Below, in pieces: positions 27,201-35,856 of a stretch of DNA of 37,193 bases. This DNA comes from Bacteroidota bacterium. Its GTDB lineage: Bacteria > Bacteroidota > Bacteroidia > Bacteroidales > FEN-979. The notes beneath the pieces were generated by a model. The model had not been told where the DNA came from. It did no database searches and saw nothing but the letters and a program-made list of their open reading frames with translations. The stretch's first letter is position 1. Every line of letters starts with the position of its first letter. Both the position numbers and the translations under genes were made by a program. The stretch lies in contig JAUZOW010000005.1 of assembly GCA_030706225.1 (NCBI GenBank), positions 1-37,193 on the forward strand. The letters run 5' to 3'.

Positions 27201-28144
27201 AATCCGGCACAAATTGTACGTTCGACAAATTGACCATTTACAACGGTCCTACGATCTCATCACCCTTAATCGGTACCTATTGCGGAACCGATTCCCCGGG
27301 TATTGTAGTTTCCACGAATGGTTCACTGACTTATCAGTTCCATTCCGATTACAGCAGTACGTATTCAGGATGGGCAGCAACCATTTCCTGCATCGGAGGA
27401 CCACTTTCGATAGTTGCCAATGGATTTCCAGCCACTGTATGTCATGGAGCTTCTTCCCAACTCTCTGCCATTCCTTCTGGCGGATCCGGTAATTATACAT
27501 ACCAATGGTCACCCGCAAATTATCTGAGCAATCCCACGAGCAGCAATCCTATCAGCACTCCGGAATCAGATATTACCTATACAGTAATGGTTTCTGACGG
27601 CTCCAGCCAGATAACATCAGCTCCTGTTACCCTTACGGTTCATCCCGCCCCTGCAGCACCCGTGATAACGGAAAACGGAGATTTACTGATTTCTTCCGCT
27701 GCTCATGGCAATCAATGGTACATAAACGATGCACTGATTCCGGGGGAAACAGGACAAACGCTGGTCCCGGTTGCTTCCGGCAGTTATTATGCAGTGGTTA
27801 TCGACTCCATTACCGGATGCCAATCGGATCCTTCCAACATACTCCCCTACTTCTTCACAGGAATCAATCCGGCATCCGGCGATGAAAAAGTGACCGTTTA
27901 TCCTAACCCGGTCAGGAATATGCTGAATATCCGGTACACTCTTCCCTCATCAGGACCCGTTAAAATCAGTCTTTACAACGGTCAGGGAAATACAGTCCGC
28001 ACTATTGCCGATAATGCATCGCAACATTCCGGAAATTATCTGAAAACCATTGATATGTATGATCTGAGTTCCGGAATCTATTACCTCCGGATCACTTCCG
28101 ATGATTACACTCTGGTAAGGAAAATTCTTTTCAATAAAGAATAA
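24233..28144 (+). CDS. Gingipain-like C25 cysteine protease with CARDB-like repeats, CUB domain and T9SS sorting tail
   Basis: NYSAHGSESGW (His) and MIGNCCKTANF (Cys); CUB-like CSGVFYDTGGPDQNYGSNEDITETF...FDKLTIYNGP...LTYQFHSDYSSTYSGWAATISC; C-terminal VYPNPVRNMLNIRY...SSGIYYLRITSDDYTLVRKILFNKE. Confidence 0.9.
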   Translation: MKCSLTNSSGLNRIFLSMLLLSICFSVFAGEIRMNQEKTEVRFTPGKLQTLTFTSTLSSVQFREVLTSAGTFTELYVPGYNFSNIPGDPKLPVYHKLIEIPLEAGVEVNILNAKYQEYDMGSNGIVHPVIPAQPPVSKNITDPSALPLVYNDSTYKSNRFTGGPVASVTPVGILRSVRLGRLDISPVWYNPVTQKLRIYESFEVQIVFTHPDTYGTTALMRNTYSPAFNNLFTKIPNLYAPDTLLTGGPMTYVIVSDPMFSSVLQPFIHWKEKKGFRVIAAYTNDPNVGNSKTSIRNYLMNLYNNPPSGYARPTFVLLVGDVAQIPAWTDNSHPSDLKYCEYTNDNIPEVFYGRFSANNLAQVQPYIDKAMEYEQYSMPDDSFLGNASLVAGADATNGPLYGNGQVNYGRNTYFNTAHNLNLNYYLQPEPSGANYSQRIRQDVSNGVCFSNYSAHGSESGWADPQFVISQIPALTNDHKYPLMIGNCCKTANFGTNCFAEEITRAANKGALGYIGCSDYSYWDEDFWWADGFKSVSTNPQYNSSHLGAYDVTFHDHGEAMDNWYVTMGQMIMGGNLAVEESNSSMKRYYWETYCLMGDPSLSVYYSVPSAMTATYPGVITTQDSVVTITTEPYAYVALAVHDSVLLDARTADAQGVASLSFSPLPQNDTLSLVITKQNRKPFFGSIVVIPGNVPYIIFSSYTINDSIGGNNDHTADYGESILLNVSVRNLGPVASGMVTGTLSTQDTNVVITADTHIFGIISGGETITGYNAFGLTIKQNVPDQHIVPLTLSLTDGSSAWISEMNLTLNAPFLTLGQLTVLDPAPGGNNNGVLDPGESVTLKLKVSNTGHAPVSNAISHVSVTTGSGYILLNNPVYFLGTLVPGAIGSSYAYTDALTNGATPPGTLVSLNYLVTAGAQDQYSVNSPYDLEIGEQTAYPMAPGTISTCSGVFYDTGGPDQNYGSNEDITETFTSGTSGAQIQMNFTSFDVESGTNCTFDKLTIYNGPTISSPLIGTYCGTDSPGIVVSTNGSLTYQFHSDYSSTYSGWAATISCIGGPLSIVANGFPATVCHGASSQLSAIPSGGSGNYTYQWSPANYLSNPTSSNPISTPESDITYTVMVSDGSSQITSAPVTLTVHPAPAAPVITENGDLLISSAAHGNQWYINDALIPGETGQTLVPVASGSYYAVVIDSITGCQSDPSNILPYFFTGINPASGDEKVTVYPNPVRNMLNIRYTLPSSGPVKISLYNGQGNTVRTIADNASQHSGNYLKTIDMYDLSSGIYYLRITSDDYTLVRKILFNKE

Positions 28145-28168
28145 GTATAAATAACAAGAAAATGGTTA

Positions 28169-31100
28169 ATGAGAAGATCTCTCCTGATTTTATCATTCAT
28201 TGTCTTTACTTTTTCAGGATTTGCAGGCCGGTGGATTGACATTCATTCACCGGTCAGCACTCCTGCGAAAACGGCATTGCTTCAGTCAGCACCGGATCGA
28301 TCTGTGGTCCGGGTTTCGCTGGATGGTTTCGAACTCAATGAAGTCACCACATCCAAAGGATCTTCCTTTGTCGTATCTTCCGGGAAAATGACTCCGATGC
28401 TTATTTCCGGAGCTCCCGATCTTCCGGGGATGGCTATATCGCTGATCATCCCTGACAAAGCCGGAATGGCCGTCAGGGTTCTTTCTTCGGAATATAAAGA
28501 TTATGACAATTTAAACATCGCTCCTTCCAAAGGAGTGCTTTCCCGTACCGTCGATCCTGCCTCTGTCCCTTATCAATACGGGAAATCGTATAAAACCGAT
28601 GCTTTCTTCCCGGGAATTCTGACGGATACCCGTGAACCCTATATCCTGCGGGATGTCAGAGGACAAACCCTGATGATTTACCCTTTTCAGTACAATCCGT
28701 TCACTAAAACCCTTCGCGTTTATTACAGCCTTACGGTTGAGATGTATAAAGCAACTGAAAAAGGTTATAACCCTCTGATCCGGAAATCACCTGAGATAAG
28801 AATCAACCGTGAATTCGAAGCATTATATGAAAATCATTTTCTGAATAAAGGTATAATCGATTATACACCGCTTCCGGAGTACGGAAATATGCTGGTCATT
28901 TGCTATGGCCCATTTATGAGTGCAATGCAGCCGCTGGTAAAATGGAAAAACCAAAGTGGCATCCCGACGGAAATGATCGATGTTTCCACGGCGGGATCAA
29001 CAGCAGCCCAGATCAGAAGCTACATTGCCAATTATTACAACACCAGGGGCCTGACATTTGTCCTTCTTGTCGGTGATGCTCCCCAGATCCCGACAAATAC
29101 CGGATCCTGGCTGGGAGGTCCTTCCGATAATGCATACGGATATATTGCGGGAAATGATCATTATGCGGATGTTTTTGTAGGCAGATTTTCTGCAGAAACC
29201 ATCGACCAGGTACAGACCCAGGTCCAACGTACCCTTGACTATGAGAAAAATCCTCAATTTCTGACCGACGACTGGTACACTACTGTTCTGGGTATCGGTT
29301 CCGATCAGGGAACAGGAGATGATAATGAATACGATTATCAGCACATCCGGAACCTGCAAACACAATGCATGAATTATAATTATACTTCAAATCCGGAGCT
29401 TTTCGACGGAAACCAGGGGGGAAATGATGCTCCCGGAAATCCGGTTCCCGGAGATGTCAGTGCCGTTGTAAACGAGGGATCCGGCCTGATCCTTTACTGC
29501 GGTCATGGAAGTGAGACTTCCTGGGTTACTACCGGGTTTTCGAATTCCAATATCAATCAATTAACCAATTCCGGAAAACTCCCCTTTATCTGGTCGGTTG
29601 CCTGTGTCAATGGCGCTTTTATGAATATGACCTGTTTTGCCGAATCCTGGCTCCGTGCACAAAAAAACGGTCAACCTGCCGGGGCTGTCGCATTTCTCGG
29701 ATCCACCATCAATCAAAGCTGGAATTCCCCCATGGAAGGACAGGACGAGATGGTATCCATTCTGGTTGAATCTTATTCGAATAATATTAAAAGAACATTC
29801 GGAGGCCTTTCCATAAACGGATGTATGAAAATGATCGACTCGTACGGAACCGACGGAGCAAATATGGCCGATACATGGACGATATTCGGTGACCCTTCCT
29901 TATTGATCCGTACCAGCAATCCGCAGATCATGACCGTCGCACATGATCCGTTTATTTATGTAGGACAAGGTACCCTGAATGTAACCTGTAATATCGACGG
30001 AGCACGGGCTACGGTATCTCTTCATGATACCATCCTGGCAACAACTCTTGTTTCCAATCATTCGGCCGTCCTGAATTTTCCTCCGTTGCAATCTCCTTCG
30101 GATACGGTCGTTCTGACCGTTACCGGCTATAACAACTACCCTTATCAGGATAGCATCCCGGTTTTTTCATCCAACAGTCCGTGGGTTGTGTATTATGATA
30201 ATCAGATTAATGATACGACAGGAAATAACAACGATTTTGCCGATTACGGAGAAGATATCCTTCTGGCAGTTACTCTGAAGAATGAAGGATTACTGTCCTC
30301 TTCCGGGATCCGTGCGACACTCCGGTCATCCGATCCTTATATAAGCCTGAATGATACTACCGAATTTTACGGTGTTTTTCAGCCCGGAGAAGCAAAAAAG
30401 ATAAACGACGGATACAATTTCCATCTCAGTAACCAGGTCACTGACGGACATTTGATTCCCTTTGAAATGATTGCGCAGGACAGTTCCGGTACATGGACTT
30501 CCGGGTTTTCCATCCAGGCACACGCTCCGGTTCTTCTGAACAGTAATAACATAATCAGAGATTCAACCGGTAATAATAATGGACGTCTGGATCCGGGTGA
30601 AACAGCCTATCTTAAGGTATTTATTGAAAATTCAGGTTCTTCTGCAGCATTGAATGTTACCGGACAGATAGTATCCATGAATTCACATGTGACCGTCACA
30701 CCTTTTTTTCAAAATTACGGGAATATGAACGGAGGGCAAATCAGTTGGCATTGGTTTACTGTAACCGTGGATACAGCTGCAAAAAACGGGGAACAGGCTT
30801 CTTTGCTTCTTGAGATTTCTGCCGATAAAGGTATTGCGGCTGCAAACAACATCAACCTAACCATCGGAAAAATTCCTGTTTTAATTGTGGATCTGGATGG
30901 GAACCTGAGTTCAGGGACTTTCATGGAAACTGCGGTCTCCGGATTAGGAATAACTTCTGAATTTAATACACAAGCTATTCCGGATTCCCTTGAAAAATAC
31001 GCTGCTGTTTTTGTCTGTCTGGGGACTTATCCCGACAATCATACGCTCACGAACCAGGAAGGCACCAAACTTGCGGATTACCTTAATTCCGGCGGGAGGC

Positions 31101-32005
31101 TTTATCTGGAGGGAGGTGATACCTGGTATTATGATCCATCTACCCCGGTTCGTATCCTTTTTAATATCAACGGGACTATCGATGGAAACGGGGACCTTTC
31201 CATCGTTAATGGAATTCCGAGAACATTCACCGATAGTTTGTCTTATTCATTTTCAGGAGACAACCAGTATATCGATCATATTGACCCTGTATCCCCTGCT
31301 TATACCGTTCTGAAAAACCAGTCGCCCGAATATAACACGACTATAGCAAACGATGCAGGATTCTATAAAACCATCGGTTCATCAGCAGAATTCGGAGGTC
31401 TTCAGGATGGTATTTATCCTTCCACCCGTCAGCATCTGATGGAAAAATATCTCTCGTTTTTCGGTATTCCTGTACCTTCCCTTAAGTTGAATTTCACGGG
31501 TTTCCCGACAAACATTGTACCCGGAGGGGTATGTCATTTCTTTGACTGTTCCACCGGAAGTATAATTTCCCGTCACTGGAGTTTCCCGGGAGGGATACCT
31601 GATACTTCGTCTGAGATGAACCCGGTAGTCACGTACAATGCTCCCGGAAATTATGATGTACGGTTGGTTATTGAAAGCAGTTCCGGCACAGATACTTTAA
31701 TCCGGAACAACTATATAACAGTGGAATATCCCACAGGCATTTCAAAGAACAGTGATAACTCCCTTTTAATATTTCCGAATCCGGGAAACGGTCTTTTCAT
31801 AATCGATGGTCCCTTTAAGGGATCTGAAGCAAAGATCACGGTTTATAATTTCTCCGGACAACAGGTTTATTCATCATCAGCGGCTGTCAGGGAGAATTTA
31901 ATTCATACGGCCGTTGATCTGTCCACTTTTCCCGAAGGTGCATATTTTATGAAAATTACAGGGGAAAATTCCCCGGTTATTCTGAAATTTGTGATAGAAA
32001 AGTAA
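28169..32005 (+). CDS. Gingipain-like C25 cysteine protease, second tandem copy, with GATase-like insert, PKD-like domain and T9SS sorting tail
   Basis: LILYCGHGSETSW (His), WSVACVNGAFMN (Cys); PKD-like SIISRHWSFPGGIPDTSSEMNPVVTYNAPGNYDVRL; C-terminal IFPNPGNGLFIIDG...EGAYFMKITGENSPVILKFVIEK. Confidence 0.9.
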   Translation: MRRSLLILSFIVFTFSGFAGRWIDIHSPVSTPAKTALLQSAPDRSVVRVSLDGFELNEVTTSKGSSFVVSSGKMTPMLISGAPDLPGMAISLIIPDKAGMAVRVLSSEYKDYDNLNIAPSKGVLSRTVDPASVPYQYGKSYKTDAFFPGILTDTREPYILRDVRGQTLMIYPFQYNPFTKTLRVYYSLTVEMYKATEKGYNPLIRKSPEIRINREFEALYENHFLNKGIIDYTPLPEYGNMLVICYGPFMSAMQPLVKWKNQSGIPTEMIDVSTAGSTAAQIRSYIANYYNTRGLTFVLLVGDAPQIPTNTGSWLGGPSDNAYGYIAGNDHYADVFVGRFSAETIDQVQTQVQRTLDYEKNPQFLTDDWYTTVLGIGSDQGTGDDNEYDYQHIRNLQTQCMNYNYTSNPELFDGNQGGNDAPGNPVPGDVSAVVNEGSGLILYCGHGSETSWVTTGFSNSNINQLTNSGKLPFIWSVACVNGAFMNMTCFAESWLRAQKNGQPAGAVAFLGSTINQSWNSPMEGQDEMVSILVESYSNNIKRTFGGLSINGCMKMIDSYGTDGANMADTWTIFGDPSLLIRTSNPQIMTVAHDPFIYVGQGTLNVTCNIDGARATVSLHDTILATTLVSNHSAVLNFPPLQSPSDTVVLTVTGYNNYPYQDSIPVFSSNSPWVVYYDNQINDTTGNNNDFADYGEDILLAVTLKNEGLLSSSGIRATLRSSDPYISLNDTTEFYGVFQPGEAKKINDGYNFHLSNQVTDGHLIPFEMIAQDSSGTWTSGFSIQAHAPVLLNSNNIIRDSTGNNNGRLDPGETAYLKVFIENSGSSAALNVTGQIVSMNSHVTVTPFFQNYGNMNGGQISWHWFTVTVDTAAKNGEQASLLLEISADKGIAAANNINLTIGKIPVLIVDLDGNLSSGTFMETAVSGLGITSEFNTQAIPDSLEKYAAVFVCLGTYPDNHTLTNQEGTKLADYLNSGGRLYLEGGDTWYYDPSTPVRILFNINGTIDGNGDLSIVNGIPRTFTDSLSYSFSGDNQYIDHIDPVSPAYTVLKNQSPEYNTTIANDAGFYKTIGSSAEFGGLQDGIYPSTRQHLMEKYLSFFGIPVPSLKLNFTGFPTNIVPGGVCHFFDCSTGSIISRHWSFPGGIPDTSSEMNPVVTYNAPGNYDVRLVIESSSGTDTLIRNNYITVEYPTGISKNSDNSLLIFPNPGNGLFIIDGPFKGSEAKITVYNFSGQQVYSSSAAVRENLIHTAVDLSTFPEGAYFMKITGENSPVILKFVIEK

Positions 32006-32030
32006 GTACCCTGACTTCAGGGGACAAATC

Positions 32031-32065
32031 GAGACGTACGTGACGAACGTGACGCGTGACGCGTA
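32031..32065. repeat. Short degenerate (A)CGTGACG tandem repeat
   Basis: gagacgtacgtgacgaacgtgacgcgtgacgcgtag: CGTGACG occurs three times within the 35 nt. Confidence 0.6.
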
Positions 32066-32077
32066 GAAATCTTTTAG

Positions 32078-33988
32078 ATGATTCATACTTCTATGTCTGT
32101 AAAATCAGGATTATTGACATGCATCATTCTCTCTTTTCTCTTCACCGGATGCCGGCACATCACAACGAATGACGAGTCATTTTTAATCAAAGAGAAAGAA
32201 AATACAATAAATAATCTTGACTCTCTTTCGGAGGTGTTAAGGATTCAGGATGTGACAAAAGCTCTGAAGTATGCCCGAGAGGCGGTTAAATTATCAAATG
32301 ATTACAGTTTGACCGATGAACTTTCAAAATCCTATCTTGCTCTGGGAAATGCATATAGGAACAGTTATCCTGATTCAAGCTATTTTTATTATTTATCCTC
32401 ATTGAAATTAACCCAAAACCGTCCCTGGAATAAAAACATATGTGCCGTATATTACAGCCTTGCCAATTTGTATATTGAATCATTTGATAATAAAAATGCA
32501 ATTTGTGCACTGGATACTTGTATCCGGCTTGCTGAAAAAGAGAAAGTATATGATGTACTTTCCGATGCATATACTGTTTTGGGGATGATCTATTTCAATA
32601 TCAACGATTCTTGCATGGCTTTTAAAATGTATAGCCATGCATTTGAGATTGCTAAAAAAAATAATCTTACGAAGCAATCCGGGATTTCAATTGGAAATCT
32701 TTCCATGTTTCAGAAAAATGAAAATCAGATACAAGCCATGCAAAAGAAGGCGCTTGAGTACTTGCAGAAAGTACCCGGAGCGAAGTATGAATTGTGCACA
32801 CTCCTTAACGATATAGGATTACGGCAAACAAATACCGACTCTGCCATTCGGTACTTACGGATGTCTTATGATCAAGCCCGTCAGGGAAATTTAAAAGAAA
32901 ATATGATTGGTGCAGCCAATAACCTGGCCTATTATTATCTGGATAAAAATATGGTTGAAAAAGCAGTATCTCTGATCAGGGATACTGCAATACCTATGGC
33001 TCAGCAGATAAATCAGCTGGAATGGCTTTCTGTTTTGTATGATACATATTCCGATATCCTGAAATCACGACACCAGTGGAATTCAGCTTATACTGTATTG
33101 AAAGAAAGCATCGATTATAAAAACAGGTATGATGTCCGAAAGAAAGAAGGACAGACAAGGTTGCTTATGACTATGCTTGAAATGAAAAACAAGGAACTTA
33201 CGATTGCAGAACAAAAGTCGGAGCTGAAATCCAGAAAATCACAAAATGGTTTTCTTCTTGTTATGCTGATATTGTCGGTAATGCTTATTCTTGTATCCTT
33301 GGCTGCACTAATTATTTTCAGACAAAAATCAGCCATTAAATTGAAACGTCAGCAAATTGATTCAGCGCTAAAAATCATTGAATTGGAAGAATATGAAAAC
33401 AACCGGTTAGGATTTGAGCTTCATGACAATATCGGTTATCTGGTAAGGGTTTTGGATGGATACATCAAAGCGTTAAATATTAAGGAAAAAGATATTAAGC
33501 TTAATATTATTGAAAAATTAAATGATTTGGGAACTAAAATAACAACGCTTACGAACAGGGTCAGATTGATAAAAGATGATAATAATAATCTGAACGATTT
33601 GATTTCGGATATTGTTAATGATATGATAAACCTTACAGGCATTGATGTCGTATACTTCATCCCTGCCCATATGCCTAAGATAAAAAGAGAGGCAATGATC
33701 CATATCTGCAGGATCACACAAGAACTTTTAACAAATGCTGACAAATACGCACATGATGCGACAATTCACCTGGATATTGCCTTTGCCGGTGATATATTAT
33801 TACTTAGTTACAGAGATACAGGACCCGGATTTGATCCTGATTTAATTGAAAACAGGTGTATTGGCTTGCATAGCATAAAAGAAAGAGTTAACCTTATTGG
33901 CGGTGATTCGGAACTTAAAACAGCTCCCGGAATGGGAACACAATGGGAAATAACCGTTCCATTAACCAAATACTTAAGAAACTTTTAA
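32078..33988 (+). CDS. TPR-domain sensor histidine kinase (HisKA_3/NarX-DesK type), lipobox-like N-terminus
   Basis: LSFLFTGC lipobox-like, TPR-like repeats, TM segment LLVMLILSVMLILVSLAALIIF, LGFELHDNIGYLVRVLDGY phosphoacceptor, QELLTNADKYAHDATIHLD and DTGPGFDP ATPase motifs. Confidence 0.88.
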   Translation: MIHTSMSVKSGLLTCIILSFLFTGCRHITTNDESFLIKEKENTINNLDSLSEVLRIQDVTKALKYAREAVKLSNDYSLTDELSKSYLALGNAYRNSYPDSSYFYYLSSLKLTQNRPWNKNICAVYYSLANLYIESFDNKNAICALDTCIRLAEKEKVYDVLSDAYTVLGMIYFNINDSCMAFKMYSHAFEIAKKNNLTKQSGISIGNLSMFQKNENQIQAMQKKALEYLQKVPGAKYELCTLLNDIGLRQTNTDSAIRYLRMSYDQARQGNLKENMIGAANNLAYYYLDKNMVEKAVSLIRDTAIPMAQQINQLEWLSVLYDTYSDILKSRHQWNSAYTVLKESIDYKNRYDVRKKEGQTRLLMTMLEMKNKELTIAEQKSELKSRKSQNGFLLVMLILSVMLILVSLAALIIFRQKSAIKLKRQQIDSALKIIELEEYENNRLGFELHDNIGYLVRVLDGYIKALNIKEKDIKLNIIEKLNDLGTKITTLTNRVRLIKDDNNNLNDLISDIVNDMINLTGIDVVYFIPAHMPKIKREAMIHICRITQELLTNADKYAHDATIHLDIAFAGDILLLSYRDTGPGFDPDLIENRCIGLHSIKERVNLIGGDSELKTAPGMGTQWEITVPLTKYLRNF

Positions 33989-33990
33989 AC

Positions 33991-34620
33991 ATGATACGGG
34001 TATTGGTAATAGAAGACCATCTGGTAACCATTTCCGGGTTAAGAAATTTCTTCAGACCCGGTCGTGATAAAATAAATATTGTTTCGTCCTCGGATAGCAT
34101 TAAAAATGCTTTTCAGGTTAAACCTGAAAACTTTGATGTTGTCTTACTCGATTTATGGCTTCCGGAAGGGAAACCAATGGAGAACTTTTTGATGCTTCAG
34201 GAGAAATTTCCTGAAAAGCCAATTATTATTTTTACATCTGAACACGAGTTAAACTGGCAACGCAAGATGTTTAAAGCAGGAGCGAAAGGATTTATTAATA
34301 AAAAATATGACCGTCATTTGATGTTCGATATAATCGAAAAAGTCATGAAAGGAGAAACCGTTTATACTCCTGAAATGATTGATTACAAATCCAGTAGAGT
34401 CATTAATGTATATAATGATCCCAAATTCCACTTATCGGAAGATCAGCAAAATATTATTAAGTATTTGCTGGATGGATTAACAACCAATGAAATAGCGGAA
34501 AAAATAAGCAAGAGTGAAGATACCGTATATAAAAACCTAAAAAATATCCGTAAAAATTTTCAGGTTAAAAGTAATATTGAATTGATTAAAACCCTGTTTC
34601 AGCGTAATGATTTTCATTGA
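33991..34620 (+). CDS. LuxR/NarL-type response regulator
   Basis: MIRVLVIEDHLVTISGL, VVLLDLWLPEG (Asp), IIFTSE, KGFINKK; HTH LSEDQQNIIKYLLDGLTTNEIAEKISKSEDTVYKNLKNIRKNFQVKSNIELI. Listed ORF start 33943 overlaps the kinase; ATG at 33991 gives the canonical start. Confidence 0.93.
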   Translation: MIRVLVIEDHLVTISGLRNFFRPGRDKINIVSSSDSIKNAFQVKPENFDVVLLDLWLPEGKPMENFLMLQEKFPEKPIIIFTSEHELNWQRKMFKAGAKGFINKKYDRHLMFDIIEKVMKGETVYTPEMIDYKSSRVINVYNDPKFHLSEDQQNIIKYLLDGLTTNEIAEKISKSEDTVYKNLKNIRKNFQVKSNIELIKTLFQRNDFH

Positions 34621-34677
34621 TGGTTTCTCCGGCTTATACCATCTCAAAATTCGCCTGATCCAACTTATGTATAATTT

Positions 34678-34700
34678 CTGACTTCCAACCTGACTTCCAA
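34678..34700. repeat. Direct repeat CTGACTTCCAA x2 (12-bp period)
   Basis: ctgacttccaac-ctgacttccaaa at 34678-34688 and 34690-34700. Confidence 0.7.
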
Positions 34701-34753
34701 AGTCGATTTTTATTAATCTGTATTTCCGGACATTAGCATTTTTTTTCATTACT

Positions 34754-34772
34754 TTTTCCAATTTTTGGAAAA
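34754..34772. repeat. Inverted repeat TTTTCCAA-TTT-TTGGAAAA
   Basis: 8-bp perfect stem with 3-nt loop; TTTCCAATTTTT recurs at 34779-34790. Confidence 0.6.
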
Positions 34773-34867
34773 TAATAATTTCCAATTTTTCGCCTCTCTT
34801 TTTATTTTTTTTGTATATATAATTGCATGATTGAATTTCTTAACTTTTTTAACCTGTAATAATCCCT

Positions 34868-35272
34868 ATGAAAGAAAAAATTCATAACAAATATTTTTGT
34901 TTTAAACAAAAATGCTTTATCATCTTTTCTATTTTAATTTTTTGCAGTTCGGTCCATGCTTTTGCTCAATATCCGATTCCTTCCTACAATATTTTGGTCA
35001 GGGATTCCGCTTTTTTCAGTGAAATAAGTCAAAATTGCACTTATCAGATAAATTCCCCGAACTCAAAAAAAATAATGGCAATTCATTGTAGTTGTTCAAC
35101 AGGCACTTTATGTAATGCACAAATTTTGGTTTCGACTGTTGATAAATCCGATATTCTGGGTCCTTATAGCATTGAAGGAGGGGAAACTCTTTATATCCCA
35201 ATCGATGAACGTGAATGGGAGGTTCTTGTTGAAACCGATATTGATATAATTATAGATGTTTACATCGAATAA
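34868..35272 (+). CDS. Small secreted protein of unknown function (134 aa)
   Basis: Sec signal-like IIFSILIFCSSVHAFAQYP; no family recognised; Cys-containing core NCTYQ...HCSCSTGTLCNAQ. Confidence 0.6.
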   Translation: MKEKIHNKYFCFKQKCFIIFSILIFCSSVHAFAQYPIPSYNILVRDSAFFSEISQNCTYQINSPNSKKIMAIHCSCSTGTLCNAQILVSTVDKSDILGPYSIEGGETLYIPIDEREWEVLVETDIDIIIDVYIE

Positions 35273-35330
35273 TACTGATATTAATACAATTCCTACAATT
35301 CATTATTTATTAATCTTAAAACTAAACATT

Positions 35331-35753
35331 ATGAAAAAAATGTTCTTACTTTGCATCTTAATCTTTGGATTAGGAGGAGTTTTCAATTCGAATGCTCAAC
35401 AAATTCAACTTTCTGTAAACCCTTTTACATATCAATTTTCTGACAGATCTTACATTTCTTCACCCCCAAATCATTTATATCAAGCGTGGGAAATCGTGAC
35501 AAATCATGACAAAACTGAATATTGCTCAACACCATATTTTTGCGGATATGTAAATCCTGGTGTTGTTAATACTGTTCCAGTAAATTCATTTCTAATGGAT
35601 TCCGATGCAAACGGATATTATGTATGCATTTTAATTGTCAGGGATAATGAACCAATTGGTTCAGGTCTCAATCGAGCCGGATGGGATGGACCGCTTTTTC
35701 CGGATATGTACAATACTATCCATCCTCAGAATATGACAATTACAGGATGGTAA
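35331..35753 (+). CDS. Small secreted protein of unknown function
   Basis: Signal peptide MKKMFLLCILIFGLGGVFNSNAQQ; ATG at 35331 preferred over the listed 35256, which overlaps the previous gene. Confidence 0.6.
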   Translation: MKKMFLLCILIFGLGGVFNSNAQQIQLSVNPFTYQFSDRSYISSPPNHLYQAWEIVTNHDKTEYCSTPYFCGYVNPGVVNTVPVNSFLMDSDANGYYVCILIVRDNEPIGSGLNRAGWDGPLFPDMYNTIHPQNMTITGW

Positions 35754-35760
35754 TCCGTTA

Positions 35761-35810
35761 AAGAATATGCTTCCCGAATTTTTTTTTTCGGGAAGCATAT
35801 TCTTTTTAAT
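35761..35810. terminator. Perfect 18-bp inverted repeat with T8 loop, likely rho-independent terminator
   Basis: AAGAATATGCTTCCCGAA (35761-35778), TTTTTTTT loop, TTCGGGAAGCATATTCTT (35787-35804), then TTTAAT. Confidence 0.8.
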
Positions 35811-35856
35811 TTAGCGACCATTTTCATTGGCATATCTGCCTAAAATTGATTTCGAT

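Noticed and set aside
32009-32022. CCCTGACTTCAGGG dyad as a rho-independent terminator after the second protease
   Set aside because: Short stem with almost no loop and no following T-run; insufficient for a terminator call.
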